A stretch of DNA of 64,000 bases from an uncultured Bacteroidota bacterium (GTDB taxonomy: Bacteria; Bacteroidota; Bacteroidia; Chitinophagales; Chitinophagaceae), in assembly GCA_903882805.1 (NCBI GenBank), contig CAIRYK010000003.1, positions 20,769 through 84,768 of the forward strand, written 5' to 3'. Below are positions 18,651 through 28,380 of the stretch, one piece after another. The notes beneath the pieces are model-generated. The model made no database searches and was not told the origin of the DNA. It was given only the letters and a program-made list of their open reading frames with translations. Both the position numbers and the translations under genes were made by a program. How positions within the stretch are numbered: position 1 is the stretch's first letter; each line of letters starts with the position of its first letter.

Positions 18651-20570
18651 TTAAATCATAGAGATGCTGCGCTGTACAAATTCTGTAAGCTCAGCGCCGG
18701 TGAGCATGCCTTGCGATAGCATTGCGAGGTCGAACGCTTGCTTAGCCAGTTGCGCCTGCGCCTGTTCGTTGTCGGCTTGCAGTATGCGCGCTATCAGCTT
18801 ATGATTGCCGTTTACGGCTACATTGTAGTTGTCGGGTAGCGAGCCGTAGAAGCTCATACCTCCGCCCAGTTGCGCCATGTCTTTCATACGACGCATAAAC
18901 TCGTCCATGGTTACGGTTACGGGCGCTTCGTCGGGGCTCAGGGCCTCAACGGTTACCTTCATAGAGGTGCGGTTGATAGCTTTATCGAAAATAGATTTCA
19001 CCTGCTCAGTTTCGGCAGTAGTGAGGGCTGTTTCTATCTTCACATCCTTGTCTATCAGCTTGTCGGCCACATCGGCGTCTACGCGCTTCAGTTTGGTTTT
19101 TTCCAGCTTGCTTTCCAGGTTGTGGATAAAGTGGTTATCCAGCGGCGAATTCATAAGCAGCACATCGTAGCCTTTTTTGTTGGCGCTTTGTATAAATGCG
19201 TCTTGCTTGGCAGGGTCGGTGGTGTAGAGATACACTACAGTACCGTCTTTATCGGTTTGTTCACCCTCTACTTTTGTGCGGTATTCAGGTAGGGTAGCAT
19301 ATTCTTTGTTGGTGTTGGTAAGCAGCGCAAAGTCTTTTGCTTTATCATAAAACTTGTCGTCGCTGATCATGCCGTATTTTACAAACAGACCTATATCATT
19401 CCATTTGTCTTCAAAGCCTTTACGATCAGCTTTAAACAGTTCCGCCAGTTTGTCTGCAACCTTGCGTGTTATGTAGCTGTTTATTTTCTTCACATTGCCA
19501 TCGGCTTGCAAGAAGCTACGCGACACGTTTAGCGGAATATCAGGAGAGTCGATAACGCCATGCAACAGCATCAGGAACTCAGGAACAATGTCTTTTACCT
19601 CGTCGGTAATAAACACCTGACGGCTAAACAATTTAATTTTATTGCGCTGCAGTTCCAGTTCGTTTTTCACGCGGGGGAAGTACAGAACGCCGGTAAGATT
19701 GAAGGGATAGTCTACATTGAGGTGTATCCAGAATAGCGGGTCTTCGCTCATAGGGTACAGCTCTCTGTAAAAAGCCAGATAGTCTTCGTCCTTAAGATCG
19801 GCAGGCATTTTTGTCCATATAGGCGAAGTAGTATTGATGATATTATCTACCTCTACCTCTATGGTTTTCTTTTTGCCGGTTTCTGCCACATCAGCATCGG
19901 CTATGTCTTCGTCGAGGGCTACTGCATCGTCTACATATTCTTTTTTTGTGCCAAATTTTATAGGTACAGGCAAGAATTTGCAATATTTGTCTAAGATGCC
20001 TTGTAGCTTGTATTTATCCAGAAACTCGAGCGATTCGCTGTTCAGGTGCAGAATAATATCTGTGCCGCGCTCTGTGCGTATGCCTTCTTTAATTTCGAAC
20101 TGAGTGCTGCCATCGCAAATCCAGTTGGCTGGGGCGGCGCCTTCCTGATAGCTGAGGGTTTGTATCTCTACCTGGTCGGCTACCATGAATGCTGAATAGA
20201 AACCAAGGCCAAACTTACCTATCAGTTCGTGCGCGTCTTTAGCTTCTTTAAATTTCTCTACAAATTCTTCTGCGCCCGAGAAAGCAATCTGGTTGATGTA
20301 TTTTTTTATTTCCTCGGCGGTCATGCCCAATCCGTTGTCGGATATGGTGATGGTTTTTTGTTCTTCGTTGAACGCTACCTCAACCAGCGGTTCGCCAACG
20401 CTACCGGCGTACTGACCCATAGACGCCAGACGCTGTATTTTCTTAACAGCATCTACTGCATTTGATACGAGCTCGCGAAGGAAAATCTCGTTATCGGAAT
20501 ATAAGAATTTCTTGATTATCGGAAATATGTTTTCCGTGTGAATTGAAATGGAGCCTTTTTCCTGGATCAT
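18651..20570 (-). CDS. htpG: Molecular chaperone HtpG (Hsp90)
   Basis: A cytoplasmic ATP-dependent Hsp90 chaperone of 639 residues. The N-terminal GHKL ATPase shows FLRELVSNAVDA (ATP-lid Glu/Asn), ISDNGLGM and IGKFGLGFYS. The middle domain carries SRSFLQADGNVKKI, with the Arg typical of ATP hydrolysis control, and a C-terminal dimerisation domain follows. The ORF track extends 23 codons further (MATLKVWNINC...), but the conserved start MIQEKGSISIHTENIFP fits the ATG at 20570, so the shorter start is chosen. It is transcribed alone, ending at its own terminator. Confidence 0.95.
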   Translation of the reverse strand: MIQEKGSISIHTENIFPIIKKFLYSDNEIFLRELVSNAVDAVKKIQRLASMGQYAGSVGEPLVEVAFNEEQKTITISDNGLGMTAEEIKKYINQIAFSGAEEFVEKFKEAKDAHELIGKFGLGFYSAFMVADQVEIQTLSYQEGAAPANWICDGSTQFEIKEGIRTERGTDIILHLNSESLEFLDKYKLQGILDKYCKFLPVPIKFGTKKEYVDDAVALDEDIADADVAETGKKKTIEVEVDNIINTTSPIWTKMPADLKDEDYLAFYRELYPMSEDPLFWIHLNVDYPFNLTGVLYFPRVKNELELQRNKIKLFSRQVFITDEVKDIVPEFLMLLHGVIDSPDIPLNVSRSFLQADGNVKKINSYITRKVADKLAELFKADRKGFEDKWNDIGLFVKYGMISDDKFYDKAKDFALLTNTNKEYATLPEYRTKVEGEQTDKDGTVVYLYTTDPAKQDAFIQSANKKGYDVLLMNSPLDNHFIHNLESKLEKTKLKRVDADVADKLIDKDVKIETALTTAETEQVKSIFDKAINRTSMKVTVEALSPDEAPVTVTMDEFMRRMKDMAQLGGGMSFYGSLPDNYNVAVNGNHKLIARILQADNEQAQAQLAKQAFDLAMLSQGMLTGAELTEFVQRSISMI

Positions 20571-20774
20571 AAATAATTTTATTTGTTTAATTCTTACCCA
20601 TACCCTGCAATTGATATTCCAAACTTTAAGAGTTGCCAAAATGTCAGGATTATAGGGTGTTGTGTGTCGTTTTTTATCGTTGTTTTCTTTTTGTTGTCAC
20701 CGAGTGCGGAATGGATACCGGATGTGCGAAGGTCATTTTTACCGTTGCCTCAATAAAAACTACCGTTTACTCAA

Positions 20775-20806
20775 TTGGGAGTTGATGAGCCGGGCAAATA
20801 GCTTTG
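20775..20806 (+). promoter_or_regulatory. Promoter of the candidate small RNA
   Basis: A TTG at 20775-20777 is followed after 21 nt by TAGCTTTG (20799-20806), matching the Bacteroidota -33/-7 arrangement. No ORF follows, but a strong terminator lies 140 bp downstream. Confidence 0.4.
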
Positions 20807-20808
20807 TT

Positions 20809-20980
20809 TTGCGAAGCGATTGCTGTTAACAAGTTGTTTGACTGTTTTGCAGCTTGTTTTGCTGTCCTACACTATAAACTGTACCAATGAAACGGGTTGA
20901 TTATAAAAGATGAAGTATAATAACCTGTCACCGTGAAACGAAAATATAAGGCGAAGCTGGCGGGCTTCGCCTTTTTATTT
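20809..20980 (+). ncRNA. Candidate small RNA between htpG and the EGF-like lipoprotein
   Basis: About 170 nt bounded by a promoter-like element (20775-20806) and a strong terminator (20948-20973 plus T-run), with no ORF of sensible composition inside. The 5' end carries GCGAAGC (20811-20817), the same heptamer as in the left arm of the terminator hairpin (20951-20957). The 5' end could therefore pair with the terminator's right arm GCTTCGC instead, giving a closed rod or a switch. I do not recognise a known RNA family; a 6S-like rod is one option. Expression is not shown. Confidence 0.35.
20948..20980 (+). terminator. Orphan rho-independent terminator
   Basis: A perfect 10-bp stem (AAGGCGAAGC with GCTTCGCCTT), a 6-nt loop TGGCGG and a T-rich run on the plus strand. 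No annotated plus-strand gene precedes it within 2.5 kb. Confidence 0.75.
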
Positions 20981-21088
20981 TTTTCGGCAACTTATTGTTA
21001 AACTATCGGCGGGGTAGCATCATTACCGTAATGTATTTGTTATTTTTACCAGCGCTTAAGTTGTTCACTTTTATTCAATTCTCTTCTT

Positions 21089-21598
21089 TTGAAACAGTTT
21101 TTACGTTTGTTGTTTTCTGTATTGCTTGTGGCGCTGGTAGCAACAGCGGCCGTTACTGTGGGCTGTAGCAAGGATAAGTGCGGCGGCACAACCTGCCAAA
21201 ACGGTGGCGCCTGCACCGACAGCAAGTGCGTATGCCCCACAGGCTACAGCGGCACAAGCTGCGATAAGGGCTGGAGCGATAAGGCATTGGGGTTGTATAA
21301 TTGTAGCCGCAGTTCGTGCAATCCGGCGGTGTCGGGGGTGAACGCGTGGAAAAGCTATGTAACCAAAAACTCTAAAAATGGCGGCTACATCATCAATATC
21401 TCCAATTTCGACAATTCTAATACCACGCTTGGCGCTACAATAGATAGTCTTGGCGCTATAAAAATCAGTCCTACATCGGGCGCCTATGGCGTAAACGCAT
21501 CGGGCAGTATCACCGGCAACACTATTCATTTGCTATTTACAACCAGCATAGCCGGCGGCGGCGGCTATGAGTGCCAAATGGAAATGGTGAAGGAGTAA
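21089..21598 (+). CDS. EGF-like-domain lipoprotein, hypothetical
   Basis: A 169-residue exported protein. A hydrophobic signal segment ends in AVTVGC, a lipobox-like site at the Cys near residue 26. Residues about 31-58 have the EGF-like Cys spacing (CGGTTCQNGGAC, then CVCPTGYSGTSC). The remaining 110 residues are a Gly/Ser/Thr-rich beta region with two further Cys. The only suitable start is TTG: the signal peptide begins directly at it and no in-frame ATG lies nearby upstream. Family relatives in Bacteroidota are small surface lipoproteins of unknown role. It stands alone between the candidate small RNA and a repeat element. Confidence 0.7.
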   Translation: MKQFLRLLFSVLLVALVATAAVTVGCSKDKCGGTTCQNGGACTDSKCVCPTGYSGTSCDKGWSDKALGLYNCSRSSCNPAVSGVNAWKSYVTKNSKNGGYIINISNFDNSNTTLGATIDSLGAIKISPTSGAYGVNASGSITGNTIHLLFTTSIAGGGGYECQMEMVKE

Positions 21599-21796
21599 GG
21601 GAATGTACTTGCCGGGCTTTGCTATTGTTGAATAACAACGGTCGTATTTGCATAAAAAATCGGGACGCAGATAGCAACAAAAAGGAGCACGAATGTGCAG
21701 CGTCTTGATATGCGTTAGCGGGTATGATTACCGTATAGTTCATAACATTATTCCTTCTTCGGGTAATTTACATTTTGCGAACCCTTCATGACGGCA

Positions 21797-21946
21797 ATAC
21801 CAAATCGACATTAAAATTCAGCGCCAAAGTATGTCATTGCGCCGTTAGGTGCAACAGGTTTGTAGTCGAGTAATGTATCATTTACAGGCTGCGCCCCGTA
21901 GGGTCGCAACAATCTCCGCATGGCGATTTTAATGTCCAAACGGTAT
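21797..21946 (+). repeat. 150-bp dispersed repeat with inverted ends, copy 1
   Basis: This stretch is strongly similar along its whole length to 50319-50469, sharing for example CGCCCCGTAGGGTCGCAACA and TAGGTGCAACAGGTTTGTAG. Its ends are imperfect inverted repeats: ATACC, 5 mismatched bases, then GACATTA at the left, and the same pattern on the reverse strand at the right. It lies between the convergent EGF-lipoprotein and gyrB genes. It contains no ORF, and the size and ends fit a MITE-like or REP-like non-coding element. Confidence 0.75.
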
Positions 21947-21971
21947 AAGTTCCATAATCGTTAAGCCACAC

Positions 21972-21997
21972 AAAAAAAGCGGTCGAATTCGACCGCT
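21972..21997 (-). terminator. Rho-independent terminator of gyrB
   Basis: A perfect palindromic stem (AGCGGTCGAA with TTCGACCGCT) is followed on the minus strand by seven T residues, 26 bp after the gyrB stop. Confidence 0.8.
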
Positions 21998-22023
21998 CCT
22001 TTATTATATATAACCAAACATTC

Positions 22024-24021
<1,998 letters not shown>

Positions 24022-24103
24022 TTAATTTCTTAGAGGAATGGTTAAAAACTACCATCGCAGACGGATGGCGCAATTCTATTGCTGAATATATTTTTTAACC
24101 TTA

Positions 24104-24134
24104 CAAAGATAGCGGAAATATAATTTTTAGACAA
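24104..24134 (-). promoter_or_regulatory. gyrB promoter
   Basis: On the minus strand a TTG (24132-24134) is followed after 20 nt by TATCTTTG (24104-24111), matching the Bacteroidota -33/-7 consensus TTG-N19-21-TAnnTTTG. The predicted leader is about 100 nt. Confidence 0.6.
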
Positions 24135-24254
24135 CTAAAAGAATACGCACCAGAGCCTGAAATGGCAGTCTGAAATGCACAATTGTGGATAAGTATAGCT
24201 CGGTAAACGCTGTTCCTGCGTTCATTTTACTTTTGTATTACAATAGGGGTATGG

Positions 24255-25421
24255 TCAGAATCCTATACCCATTCCTACCTCCCCAAGCTCTGCCACCGAC
24301 TGATGCACTTTAAGGAATGCAGAGAAAAATACTTCCTTCAGCGGGCCGCGCTCGCGCTGCAGTAAGTAGTACTGTCCGCCTATTTTCTGATACAAAGGGT
24401 CGAGCTTTATGGCCGACTGCTGGAGGTAGTAACCCACCTGCAGCGCAATGCCCAGGCGGCCAAGCATAAACTCGTTGCCTGCAAATACCGCGGTTTTGAT
24501 GGAGTTTACGCGCTCGCTACCGCGCAAGGAATCGGTGTTGCGGAGGAAGGCGTATATGTTTTCGTGATACGAGTAATCGATGCCAAAGTGGGCTTTTTTG
24601 TTGTTGCGCCACCGCTTGCTGGCATACGCAGTCCCTATATATACCGGCAATACAGGGCCGCCGGGCGTATAGCTCGATACCATGGCCATGCTCAGCCGCG
24701 CCTGCGCCAGCCACCTGCGGGGCAGTGTAGGCACAGTGCGCACTATGCGCCGCGGCTGCGAGGTAACCGGGAAGTAGCGCACCCCAATATGCCCTGCAAA
24801 CATATTTATACCGAGGTTAGGTTTACGAAATGAGGCATCGGATATATGGGTGAGGCTGCCGCCCAATTGTAGGTCCCAATGCTCGTTAACGTGGTAGCGG
24901 AGGTCGGTCATAAACATCCCGAAGTCGTTGATGTGGCTGCCTATGGCATTGTTTATGGTGTTTACAGGCGCAGTGCGCTGGTAGCGCTTGGTTACATAGC
25001 CTATGCCGTCGCCAAGGCGCAGATCCCACTGCATTTTTTTGCTCCTGTAGAGCGGCAGGGTGATATTGGGATACAAGCCTATGCACTGGCCGTATATGGA
25101 ATCTATACCATAGTTGATATAGGTTATCGCCAAGCCGAGAGTGGGGTAGCGGCACGCCTGCTCCCATTCTTTAGCGCCATAAGTGTGCAGCATAAAGTTG
25201 ATATCTACGCCGGTGGTAAGCGCAGGTATGGGTAGTTTGAATTTAGCTTCATGCTTTACCACCTTGCCCATTATAGGGTTCACCTCAATACCAAAACCCG
25301 ACCATGGCTTTATAGGCGCCAGCGAGTCTTGTGCCATGCACACACCTGCCGACAGCAGCCATGCCATAAGCGCCAGCGCTGGCAGCCTAAACCGGGAAAA
25401 CGTATGTGGAACGCTGAGCAT
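24255..25421 (-). CDS. Lipid A deacylase / acyloxyacyl hydrolase-like outer-membrane protein
   Basis: A 388-residue outer-membrane protein with a signal peptide ending near CMAQ. Residues about 30-220 form beta strands of the PagL-like family, including the segment LTHISDASFRKPNLGIN, which matches the PagL active-site region with its His and Ser. PagL-type enzymes remove an acyl chain from lipid A in the outer leaflet. The C-terminal 170 residues add further beta strands, as in longer Bacteroidota members. It starts at an ATG with a TAnnTTTG element 13 bp upstream. The family is fairly sure, the enzymatic activity inferred. Confidence 0.7.
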   Translation of the reverse strand: MLSVPHTFSRFRLPALALMAWLLSAGVCMAQDSLAPIKPWSGFGIEVNPIMGKVVKHEAKFKLPIPALTTGVDINFMLHTYGAKEWEQACRYPTLGLAITYINYGIDSIYGQCIGLYPNITLPLYRSKKMQWDLRLGDGIGYVTKRYQRTAPVNTINNAIGSHINDFGMFMTDLRYHVNEHWDLQLGGSLTHISDASFRKPNLGINMFAGHIGVRYFPVTSQPRRIVRTVPTLPRRWLAQARLSMAMVSSYTPGGPVLPVYIGTAYASKRWRNNKKAHFGIDYSYHENIYAFLRNTDSLRGSERVNSIKTAVFAGNEFMLGRLGIALQVGYYLQQSAIKLDPLYQKIGGQYYLLQRERGPLKEVFFSAFLKVHQSVAELGEVGMGIGF

Positions 25422-25433
25422 ATAAAATCAGCG

Positions 25434-25441
25434 CAAATGTA
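25434..25441 (-). promoter_or_regulatory. -7 promoter element of the lipid A deacylase-like gene
   Basis: On the minus strand TACATTTG, an exact TAnnTTTG match, 13 bp before the ATG, giving a very short leader. No clear -33 element. Confidence 0.45.
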
Positions 25442-25487
25442 GGGCAAAGTTTGGGGACGGGTGTGATATACGGAAATATCGGGTTGA

Positions 25488-25780
25488 TTACAAGGTATTC
25501 ACATCTTGAAAGTCACTCAATAGAGCTATTACGTAAACAGATTTTAACGAATAATCAACGGTAAAATGTAGTGCGTACGGGAAACGTTCAATTCGAGCAA
25601 GACGGACATCGTCGTAACGCACGGATCGGGTGAGGGGTGATTTTTTTAAACTGAGTAATTGTTTTCTAACGCCTTGCTTAAACTGCATCGAAACCTTCTT
25701 GATCTGATTGCATAGTAGTTAATCGCATTTTGAAGGTCTACTTCAAATTTAGCGTTAAATCGTAAAGTGAAGCCAGCCAT
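25488..25780 (-). pseudogene. RelE/ParE-type toxin, frameshifted remnant
   Basis: The intact C-terminal part (ORF 25488-25688) ends in VRYDDVRLARIERFPYALHF, typical of RelE/ParE toxins (the R...FPY..HF strand). The N-terminal part starts with MAGFTLRFNAKFEVDLQNAI at an ATG (25780) in another frame, and adding one base near GCA-AAT joins them into about 97 codons, the usual family length. The ATG overlaps the stop (TAATG) of an upstream reading frame ending in DESVIFNMLNPD, probably the tail of the antitoxin, which is itself cut off after about 28 codons near fold-back repeats at 25889. So the toxin-antitoxin pair is decayed. A sequencing error could explain the single frameshift, but not the missing antitoxin front. 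Confidence 0.6.
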
Positions 25781-25888
25781 TAATCGGGATTAAGCATATT
25801 GAAAATAACTGACTCATCAATTAATGTTGATGTATCTTTTATTGTTTCCTTTATTTGCCTTTTGCCACAGGCGAGTCTACCACCCCGC

Positions 25889-25951
25889 TTCGTGAGGAAC
25901 AGCTTCGCTAATTCCTCACGAACATCCCCTCCTAAAAAACAGGAGGGATGT
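25889..25951. repeat. Two adjacent hairpin (fold-back) repeats
   Basis: A perfect 11-bp inverted repeat (TTCGTGAGGAA with TTCCTCACGAA, 12-nt loop) is followed directly by a second one (ACATCCCCTCCT with AGGAGGGATGT, one bulge). They lie in the non-coding stretch upstream of the broken RelE/ParE locus. They look like the GC-rich fold-back intergenic repeats found in many Bacteroidota. Confidence 0.6.
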
Positions 25952-26048
25952 GTAATTTAAACAACTCATTTATTTACAGCATAATACGCAATGTAAATTT
26001 CAAAAACAAGGATAACAAACATCACAAACAAAGGAAACACCACCGAAA

Positions 26049-26127
26049 CACCACCCCTCCTGTTTGTAGGAGGGGACGTTTGATAGGGGACAGCGAAGCT
26101 GCACCCATATCAAACCGGGGTGGTTGC
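26049..26127. repeat. Nested fold-back repeat
   Basis: A perfect 8-bp hairpin CCCCTCCT/AGGAGGGG is followed by GTTTGATAGGG pairing imperfectly with CCCATATCAAAC, and the outer CCACCCC and GGGGTGG close the whole unit. The CCCCTCCT core is shared with the hairpin at 25922-25951, so the two are related. Nothing codes for protein in the rest of 25781-26267. Confidence 0.55.
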
Positions 26128-26267
26128 CTCGCGCATACGCTACACAACCATCCATTAAATAGGCGCTCATAAAATAAATCAATAAAAAAATTTGTTTGAT
26201 ATACACTTGCTTCATAAGTTCGCATAGTTGAAAAGCAGTATATTGCTGAAACCTTCCATCGTACCTT

Positions 26268-27608
26268 ATGAAAACCAGATTATTTTTTCTGCTCCTGCTG
26301 TTACCGTTAGTTTCCATTGCGCAAATTATTACTACCGTTGCGGGTGGTGGTAGTGGTGGTGGTGTAGGCGATGGCGGACCAGCGAGCAGTGCGAGAATTG
26401 AAAATCCCGGTGGTATGGTATTTAGTAAGACTGGAGAGTTATATATTGCTTCGGGTGGGTCTCACAGAATACGCAAAATAGATACTTGCGGTATCATAAC
26501 TACCATAGCAGGAAACGGTACTCCAGGGTATACTGGCGATGGCGCGGAAGCTACTGCTGCACTTATTAATTACCCCATTGGCATAGCACTTGATACTGTT
26601 GGCAATATTTATTTTTCAGAATTCCGTAATCACATTATTCGAAGGATAGACCATTCGACTGGCATTATCTCAACAATTGGAGGAAATGGAGCAGCGGGAT
26701 ATTCAGGCGATAATGGCGTTGCCACTGTAGCTCAGTTAGATTGCCCACAGAGTATATGTATGGATAATTCGGGTTCGGTTTTTATATCCGAAAATAATCA
26801 TGTCATAAGAAAAATTGACGCTGCCGGTATTATTACAACTATTGCAGGTACTCATGTTGCAGGTTATAATGGCGATGGTATACCTGCTACTGCTGCAAAA
26901 CTAAATTTTCCACAGGATGTAACAACAGATAGTAGAGGTAATGTGTATGTTTGCGATCAAGGTAATTCAAGAGTTAGGAAAATTAACCCGGCTGGATTTA
27001 TCTCCACAATCGCAGGTAATGGAGCTTATACCTATATAGGCGATGGAATACCTGCTACCAATGCGCAGTTTTTTCCAAATTTTATTAGGTTTGATTCTAC
27101 AGGTAATTTATTTATTGCTGGTGGTCAGCGGTGCTTTAAAGTTGACACTTTTGGTATTTTTCACACCATTGTGGGCAATGGCACTATGTCGACTACCGGT
27201 GATGGCGGCCCGGCTACCGCTGCTACTATAGACCACGCTGTGGGTGTAGCCTTAGATAGATGTGCCAATCCGTATTTTTCTACTATTGTTACTAATACCA
27301 TCCATAAAATAACGTACGATACTGGTTGTAAATATTGCAGCACGCCCACGCTGGGTAGTGCTGTGGTAAGCAGTAGCAGTACTATGCAGATTTTTCCCAA
27401 CCCCTTCCGGGAGGCATTTACAGTAACCTCCCCTAAGGTACTAAACAGCGTGCAGCTCTGCAACGCCATGGGGCAGGCTATCTATAACGAGCAATACTTT
27501 AGTACTGCGGCTACCATCAATACGGCAGGGTTGCCGGTAGGCTTGTACTTTGTGTACCTTACCTATGCCGATGGCACAAAGGCTGTGCAGAAAGTAGTAA
27601 AAGAGTAA
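26268..27608 (+). CDS. Secreted NHL-repeat protein with T9SS type A sorting domain
   Basis: A 446-residue secreted protein: signal peptide (residues 1-19, ending IAQ), then about six NHL-type beta-propeller blades (residues 20-360). The blades repeat ITTIAGNGT.GY.GDG.PAT.A.L and the strand motif GN.Y..D..N..IRKI. The C-terminal 75 residues are a Por-type (type A) sorting domain beginning MQIFPNPFREAF and ending VGLYFVYLTYADG..AVQKVVKE. That signal sends it through T9SS, after which it is cleaved and usually anchored to the surface. The function is unknown; NHL propellers bind proteins or glycans. It starts at an ATG and is a single gene. Confidence 0.85.
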   Translation: MKTRLFFLLLLLPLVSIAQIITTVAGGGSGGGVGDGGPASSARIENPGGMVFSKTGELYIASGGSHRIRKIDTCGIITTIAGNGTPGYTGDGAEATAALINYPIGIALDTVGNIYFSEFRNHIIRRIDHSTGIISTIGGNGAAGYSGDNGVATVAQLDCPQSICMDNSGSVFISENNHVIRKIDAAGIITTIAGTHVAGYNGDGIPATAAKLNFPQDVTTDSRGNVYVCDQGNSRVRKINPAGFISTIAGNGAYTYIGDGIPATNAQFFPNFIRFDSTGNLFIAGGQRCFKVDTFGIFHTIVGNGTMSTTGDGGPATAATIDHAVGVALDRCANPYFSTIVTNTIHKITYDTGCKYCSTPTLGSAVVSSSSTMQIFPNPFREAFTVTSPKVLNSVQLCNAMGQAIYNEQYFSTAATINTAGLPVGLYFVYLTYADGTKAVQKVVKE

Positions 27609-27777
27609 ATTGTTATTTAGGTGTATTGCAGTCTCTGGCTGGTGAAAATCCTTTTGTGGCGCAAGCTGTAAACGATAATACCGCACCCCCATTTATCAGT
27701 TCACAAAATCCCCATGCACACAAAACAAATGACCTTCTGCAAACATATTCTTCATTTTCCGTAAATACTGTTTTACG

Positions 27778-27785
27778 TACCTTTG
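27778..27785 (+). promoter_or_regulatory. -7 promoter element directly before the DUF502 start codon
   Basis: TACCTTTG is an exact TAnnTTTG match ending 4 bp before the ATG of the DUF502 gene, so transcription would start at or within a few bases of the start codon (a leaderless or near-leaderless mRNA). No clear -33 TTG. Confidence 0.4.
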
Positions 27786-27789
27786 CCGC

Positions 27790-28380
27790 ATGCGTCGTTT
27801 TGCGGTTGTATTGTTGCGGTCTTTCTTGCAGGGGCTAATATTGTTGAGTCCTATTGTGCTTACCATTTATTTGCTGTATTCTATTTTCATTAATGTAGAC
27901 CGTCTTGTGCCCTTTTTTCCTATGGGCATAGGTTTTCTGATCATTATTTGCGCTGTTACCATTATCGGTTATTTAGGCACGCGTTTCTTTATCGGCAAGT
28001 GGCTGTTCGATTCGTTTGCTTATCTGCTCGAGCATACGCCGGGCGTCAAGTTTATTTATTCGGCCATACGCGATGTCATCAAGTCGTTTGTGGGCGATAA
28101 AAAGCGGTTCAACAAGCCGGTATGGGTATGCGTAAACCAGAACCCCGAAGTGTGGCGTATAGGTTTTTTAACCCAGCGCGACATGGCGCATTTTGGTATG
28201 GGCGAGAAGGTGGCTGTATATATGCCGCATGCCTACGCCATATCGGGATGGGTGATAGTGATAGATAGTAAGCATGTGAAACCAGCCAAAGACATGACCG
28301 CCGGCGAGGCAATGAAATTTGCAGTGAGCGGCGGCGTGACCACCGAAGAAGAACCACAACCCGATGAAACGAAAAATTAA
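27790..28380 (+). CDS. DUF502 family membrane protein
   Basis: A 196-residue inner-membrane protein with two strong transmembrane helices (about residues 10-33 and 45-70), joined by a short loop, and a soluble C-terminal part. The DUF502 signature follows the second helix: the G-R-x(n)-TPGVKFIYSAIRDVIKSF segment and later VAVYMPHAYAISGWVIVI. The family is widespread and uncharacterised; no biochemical role can be stated. It overlaps serC by 17 bp, so the two are translationally linked. The acidic tail (EEEPQPDETKN) is encoded within the overlap. Confidence 0.85.
   Translation: MRRFAVVLLRSFLQGLILLSPIVLTIYLLYSIFINVDRLVPFFPMGIGFLIIICAVTIIGYLGTRFFIGKWLFDSFAYLLEHTPGVKFIYSAIRDVIKSFVGDKKRFNKPVWVCVNQNPEVWRIGFLTQRDMAHFGMGEKVAVYMPHAYAISGWVIVIDSKHVKPAKDMTAGEAMKFAVSGGVTTEEEPQPDETKN

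Noticed and set aside
24226-24240. TACTTTTG on the plus strand before the lipid A deacylase-like gene
   Set aside because: An exact -7 match, but no plus-strand gene or terminator follows for 2 kb, so it is likely a chance occurrence.
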